Below, piece by piece: positions 59,515-64,000 of a stretch of DNA of 64,000 bases; within the stretch, counting starts at the first letter, position 1; every line of letters starts with the position of its first letter. The notes below the pieces were generated by a model that saw only the letters and a program-made list of their open reading frames with translations, did not search any database and was not told the origin of the DNA. The stretch is from Rosa chinensis (Eukaryota; Streptophyta; Magnoliopsida; Rosales; Rosaceae). The position numbers and the translations under genes were made by a program. The DNA lies in NCBI RefSeq assembly GCF_002994745.2, contig NC_037091.1, positions 25,425,789-25,489,788 of the forward strand, written 5' to 3'.

Positions 59515-60417
59515 AAGAATGTCAGGTTTTTTATTATTCAATGAGAATTATAGATAACAATTCACCCCAATGTGGTAGACAAAAAAACCATTATCTAGGT
59601 ATTCCCATCTTTTCAAGCTGTTAAGCCCAGCTAGAAAAGCCCTTACAAAATCCGATGAATATTAAATGGCACAAGAACTAGGGGCTAGTTTGTGACATCT
59701 CTTCTAAGCAAGCAAAGAGGACGCAGACACCCCCCCCCCCCCCCATCCATCAAGATAAAATAAAAAATAACAGTAAACACTATTGCACAAGTCTAAGCAT
59801 AAAAGCCCAAACCCAAGGCCAATTCTCAAACCCTAACAGAGCTTGCAAGCCAGGCCCAATTATGAGCCCACATTCAGCCACTGTGGGCACCCAATTTATC
59901 ATCAGGTCACCACTGCCATCACCTGCAGTGTCACCACCAGTGTGGAAGCCTCCAACGCCGCAGCCGAGGCATTCCAGATCCCTAACAAGGATTGAAACAC
60001 AAACCTCGCAGTTGGGTTTGCAAAGGACATCCAAGCATCTAGGCACCAAAGCCTTCATGTAGCCACCTCCAGCAACACTTCTAGCTCCACCTGTGTCACA
60101 TCCTTCGTCAAATCTCGCCAGCAACCTAACCTCCGACGTCGAACACTCTCACAATCGAACCAGGGTCTCTTGACCCCCAACCTGGATGGCCTAACCACCA
60201 CTCCTTTTGGCAACCAAAGATCGCCCAATCATTGCTTGCCGCATCCTCACCGAGATTAGGCACTGAGACCACTCCTTCCACCTGCTCTCGCCCAGCTGGC
60301 GAGAAGTCACCATCAACGCCACCACCTAACATCACAGAAAAAAGAAAAAGAAAAACTTTCCCCTCGACTAGGGGCTAGGGGCTACGCCACCGAATGATGT
60401 CGTCACCCCCCAAGAAG
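59515..60417 (-). mobile_element. GC-rich LINE-like debris, probably antisense
   Basis: Composition and phrases (gcccaaacccaaggcc, aggcccaattatgagccc) resemble the antisense LINE 5' or 3' debris at 2740-3240. A run of 15 C lies at 59730-59744. No domain can be read. The hAT element at 60426 is inserted in it; the host sequence resumes at 61250. Confidence 0.35.
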
Positions 60418-60425
60418 CCGGAGAG

Positions 60426-61249
60426 CAAGCCCGGCCCTGGCCCTGGCCCAGGGCCTAACAAGAGTGCGATCTTTGGGCCCCAAAGTATGCATTGATGGGC
60501 AATTGTTTACAATATATAAAACTTGAAGCAACTAGAGTGCTAGACAAAAGGGAATGCAAGAGTGCGATTAAATCATATTTTGCATTGATGGGCAATTGTT
60601 TACAATATATAAAAGTTGAAGCAGCTAGAGTGCTAGACAAAAGGAATGTCTATTCTTGGGCAGTTCACAACTCCCAAGTCTCCTTAATCATGGAGCAAAT
60701 CGAGCATCACCGCATTATGGTGTGATTGGTGTCATTGGTGTGAAAATTGTGAACAAAGACTCAAGGACTCAAGAAGGGAGGTTTGCATTGCCAGCGTATT
60801 AGATTTCTCATATCCAGTTTCTATTGTTCAATTGATATTTTTTTCTTTTGTTTTTTATTAGATAATTTTTCCTAAGAAATATGCTTTCGGTAGTGAAAAA
60901 AGAAAAAGAAAAAAACAGCAAGAAGATTTTATAAGCTCCCAAAGAGGTTCTTTAGATAAGTTTTTTAACAAAAGATGTCTTTAGAAAATCAAGATGAAAA
61001 TGAGGTAACCCAAGGAGTTCAAGATATAGGTGAGAACGAAAATGAGGTAACTGAAAGAGTTGAAGATATGAAAATGAAAATGAAGTAACTGAAGGAGTTG
61101 AGTATATAGGTGAAGGTATTGGTTTTATATCCCCCCATTGTATCATATTTTTTTCATCAGTATAAAATATTTTTGAATTTATTTTTTCTATATAAAGGGT
61201 CCAATTTTATTCTTCACCCCGAGCCTTGAATTTCCCAGGACCGGACCTG
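60426..61249. mobile_element. hAT element with CCGGAGAG target duplication
   Basis: 824 bp with ends CAAGCCCGGCCCTGG and CCAGGACCGGACCTG (12 of 15 matching as inverted repeats) and a perfect 8-bp duplication ccggagag at 60418-60425 and 61250-61257. Inside is a tandem duplication of about 93 bases (gcattgatgggcaattgttt at 60489 and 60582) and a small repeat of gaaaatgaggtaac near 60995-61090. No intact transposase. Confidence 0.9.
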
Positions 61250-61257
61250 CCGGAGAG

Positions 61258-62137
61258 AGGAAGCAAAACACCTCCACCGGCTAAGTTTGTCGTGTCGCCA
61301 CCAAGAAAACCTAGCATAGCTCTCATCCTTTCTAAAGAGTGTGTAAATTTCTATACACCCAAATTTGTTGATTATAGAATAGATGTTATAGTCCGTGTTA
61401 AAATTGAATGACAAAAATCAAATTTTATAAAAATATGGGAGACCAAAGTTTCGATGATCATCTGAAAATTGAGAGAATAAAGAATTTTTTTTTTTCTTTC
61501 TAAATTCATTTGTTTGGAGAGGTGGTGGAGCCCATCAAACTTGAGTGAGTGCTATTTTTCTATAAGAAAACTTGACAAGTTGTTTCGAACACAGAACACG
61601 AAGCGTATGGTGCATATAACGCTTCTACATTCGATTGTTTCCCATTAACTTTTTTAATTGAAATAACAGTCGATGCATCACAGTGATTTTGACTCAAATT
61701 CAATCTCTCAGCAATTCCCAAAGTCACCACATTGCTGGGTTTCTTCAGGGCAAGTCTCTAGGGTTCTTCTCTGAATTTGGTCAGGTATACCTACCTTGTT
61801 GTTTCCTCCTCTTTTATACTTTGCCTCAATTCTCCAGTGAACTCACTTTCAAAATACATGCGTATATATACCCTATAACAAACGAAAACAGTGCTGAAAG
61901 GGCGGCAATGGGTTTAAAATTACCAAGAACAGTTAAATTTTCAATTTTTTCATGTTTGCTCTTGGATTTTACTTCTCGGGTCCATGATTGCTCTCAAATT
62001 TCGATTCTTTCATTCAACTTTGCAAACAGCTTTTTCTGGGTTTCATTATAGGCCTCAGAAATTTGATATTGCCTACCTTATTTTTTACTGCAATTCTTTC
62101 TCTGCATTTTGTGTTTAGGTGTAAGCTAAACAAGGGT
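61258..62137 (+). promoter_or_regulatory. Promoter and 5' leader of the second EDM2-like gene
   Basis: 61258-61330 is the continuation of the LINE-like host DNA of the hAT element. 61540-61784 is probably promoter and first leader exon. A donor (tcag/gtatac at 61785) and an acceptor (tttag at 62118) bound a likely 5' UTR intron just before the start codon. Confidence 0.5.
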
Positions 62138-63983
62138 ATGGCATCGGCAGAGTGTCAACCATATTCTGTTTCGGAGTACCATTTCGTAGATGACAAGGAT
62201 GAATGTGTCTCATTTCATGTATTGCCTGTTCAATGGAGTGATGGTGAGAGACTGGATGGTGAGAAAGTAGAGATTTTTCTGCATGGAACCGCTGATAATG
62301 GGGGGAATTTATGTAAGCATGTTGTTGCATGGAAGTTTGACATTTCGAGTGAAGAGCCCGAGATATTGGTTCTCTCTGAGGAAAATAGTTGGATCAAGCT
62401 TGGGAAGCCGAGGAAGAGCTTTGAGGACACTGTTAGGTCGATCTTGATAACGGTGCACTGCCTTCACTATGTGAAGAGAAGTCCTGAAAAATCCAGAGAA
62501 TGTGTGTGGAATCACCTATCTGAAGTTTTCAGGTAGCTTGCAAAAATTAAAAGTTTTCATGCTTGTTTTTTGTTGCACAGAGTTTGATGATTAGCTCAAT
62601 TGCAGGTTGTATGTGGTCAGGCCTTCTCAAAGTGATCTGGTGGATCACATGCCTCTAATCAGTGATTGTGTTAACAGATATCGTGCCCTAGCGGATTCCA
62701 AGGTGTGTCTAGCTTCTTTTGTTATCGTTGATTTTGTAATACACATTTAGACAGTGTCTTTAGACTTCTTATCGACATCTATTTTCCAGATGATTCAGAA
62801 TATGTTTTCAACTTTATTGTACAGATTATTTTGTTGTCCTTTGTTGATAACAAATGAAGGTTTGGTCATAGTTGGTCCTGCCAAAGACAGACTGGGATAA
62901 TATTCAGCGTCACATCCCCAGTTTACAATTTATATTAGACACTACTTTCAGTTAGCTGCAATTTAAGTTGGAAACATCACGATAATAATGTTTTGCCTCA
63001 TTTTTGCTATGTAAAGCACAGGCTATAGGTGTCAATTAATTGCATAGCTTCACTGAAGTCTTGTAATTCTGCTCTGAGTCTATAAGGGTTGTGTCTTGAG
63101 ATAAGCTGTGGGAAACTTCGTCAGGCCAAATGCTATGAACTGTTTTGAGTAGAGTAGTGATTGGCAGATTGCATTCTGTATCATTGCTGTACACTGTGAG
63201 AAGGTTGTGCCCTCTATCATTCATTGCAATGAAGCAATAATCTGTTTGCACACCATCACTTGCAATGGTATTCTTCCTTTTTCCAGATAAATGAAATAAA
63301 AATATATTAAACCCCATGAAGTTCAAAAACAATACATTTCCAATTCTATATGTTAACATATTCAGCTCTTAAGTACCTGTGTATTCTTTTAGTGAGTACA
63401 TGAAGAGATTGAGTTTAACTTTGTCAAGACATCGAACTCTCTTTATTTTTTTTTCTTTCATGTGTTTGTGTTGTCTTTGTGTTAGTTTTACTAGGCTGTC
63501 ATTTCCTGTTATCTGATCCATTGGCTACTAAGGTATACGTATTCTATAAAGCCAATGTTGTACCTTAATCTTTATGCATGGAATATACACACAAGTATCC
63601 GTTAATGTGCAGTTATCTACAATGAAAACTCTGAGACCAAAACAAATGAAAAAGAAACAATGAAAATTCATGTTTTAACTTGTACACAGTTTTTGGCCAA
63701 ACTTTTTGAAGAGAAGACAATGAAGAGGAAACTCTCTGATGAGGTAATATTTTCTCGCTTTTCTTTTCATATTTCTTTGGTACACTTCATCTTTGAAGCC
63801 ATCATTTGTTAGTGTTATTTTTGTTTTCACGTTCTTGGATTTTCAGGATACTGAAGCTAGAAAGAAGCTCAGAATTATGATCGATGATGTAAAAGATGAT
63901 ATGATTCATGCAGAAGATGAGGATATCGATAACCTGTTTGGTGACGTCTGTGCTTTATGTGACGATGGTGGCAAGATCATTTG
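62138..63983 (+). CDS. EDM2-like: EDM2-like gene 2, N-terminal exons (runs off the window)
   Basis: Exons 62138-62532, 62606-62702, 63690-63743 and 63847-63983, phases consistent, then a donor at 63984 with the gene continuing past 64000. ATG 62138 opens MASAECQPYSVSEYHFVDD, followed by the N-terminal EDM2 domain (FHVLPVQWSDGERLDGEKV, CKHVVAWKFDISSEEPEI, IKLGKPRKSFEDTVRSILI) that the upstream copy lacks. Residues 183 onward (DTEARKKLRIMIDD, GDVCALCDDGGKI) align with exon 2 of that copy and begin the first PHD finger. Intron 3 (62703-63689) is about 1 kb. This copy looks like the full-length EDM2 orthologue, but the PHD and methyltransferase-like parts cannot be seen here. Confidence 0.88.
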
Positions 63984-64000
63984 GTATGTTGGTGTTAGGA

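Noticed and set aside
59730..59744. C15 homopolymer (and G14 at 2302) as a regulatory or G-quadruplex signal
   Set aside because: Both lie in LINE-like debris and are more likely replication slippage; no other G-tract pattern surrounds them.
1..64000. CRISPR arrays, bacterial operons, tRNA or rRNA genes
   Set aside because: The tandem repeats found are minisatellites or microsatellites without spacer structure; no tRNA cloverleaf or rRNA sequence was spotted by eye, and the sequence is plant nuclear DNA.

Overview
The window is nuclear DNA of a flowering plant: AT-rich, intron-bearing genes with GT/AG junctions, and dense nested plant transposons. Gene and repeat content suggests a eudicot, perhaps Rosaceae; the family is an inference from general resemblance only.

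Layout. 1-4034: LINE remnant and unresolved intergenic DNA, ending in the promoter of the first gene. 4035-6396 (+): a five-exon TMEM208/SND2 homologue of 173 aa, apparently intact. 7787-17662 (+): a 16-exon EDM2-like gene (PHD/ePHD fingers plus a methyltransferase-like domain with NPPFG). It lacks the usual N-terminal domain, has a short novel first exon, and ends early at a probable frameshift. Its introns and 3' flank hold several small DNA transposons. 18982-24485: an hAT element, a dead LINE ORF1 and LINE debris. 25719-28150 (+): a three-exon NRT1/PTR (NPF) transporter of 489 aa without the usual N-terminal proton-coupling motif.

28490-61249 is almost entirely transposons, many with clear ends and target site duplications (TSDs). 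It holds an LTR retrotransposon with almost no internal region, whose two LTRs each carry a different long-TIR Mutator-like element. The first is a Pack-MULE carrying aminoacylase-1 exons. Next come a CACTA relic with a Ulp1 protease end, a PIF/Harbinger element with half a transposase, one solo LTR nested in another, a 3.7 kb CACTA element carrying synaptotagmin exons and introns, a 0.9 kb tandem duplication, a broken CACTA TNP2 transposase, a third LTR copy and another hAT element. 62138-64000 (+): the first exons of a second EDM2-like gene, this one with the N-terminal domain; it runs off the window.

The two EDM2-like genes in the same orientation, about 44 kb apart, point to an old local duplication later expanded by transposons. 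EDM2 is known from Arabidopsis as a chromatin factor controlling genes with heterochromatic, transposon-filled introns, so a transposon-laden EDM2-like gene is of interest. All protein assignments are from motif recognition by eye; no search was run.
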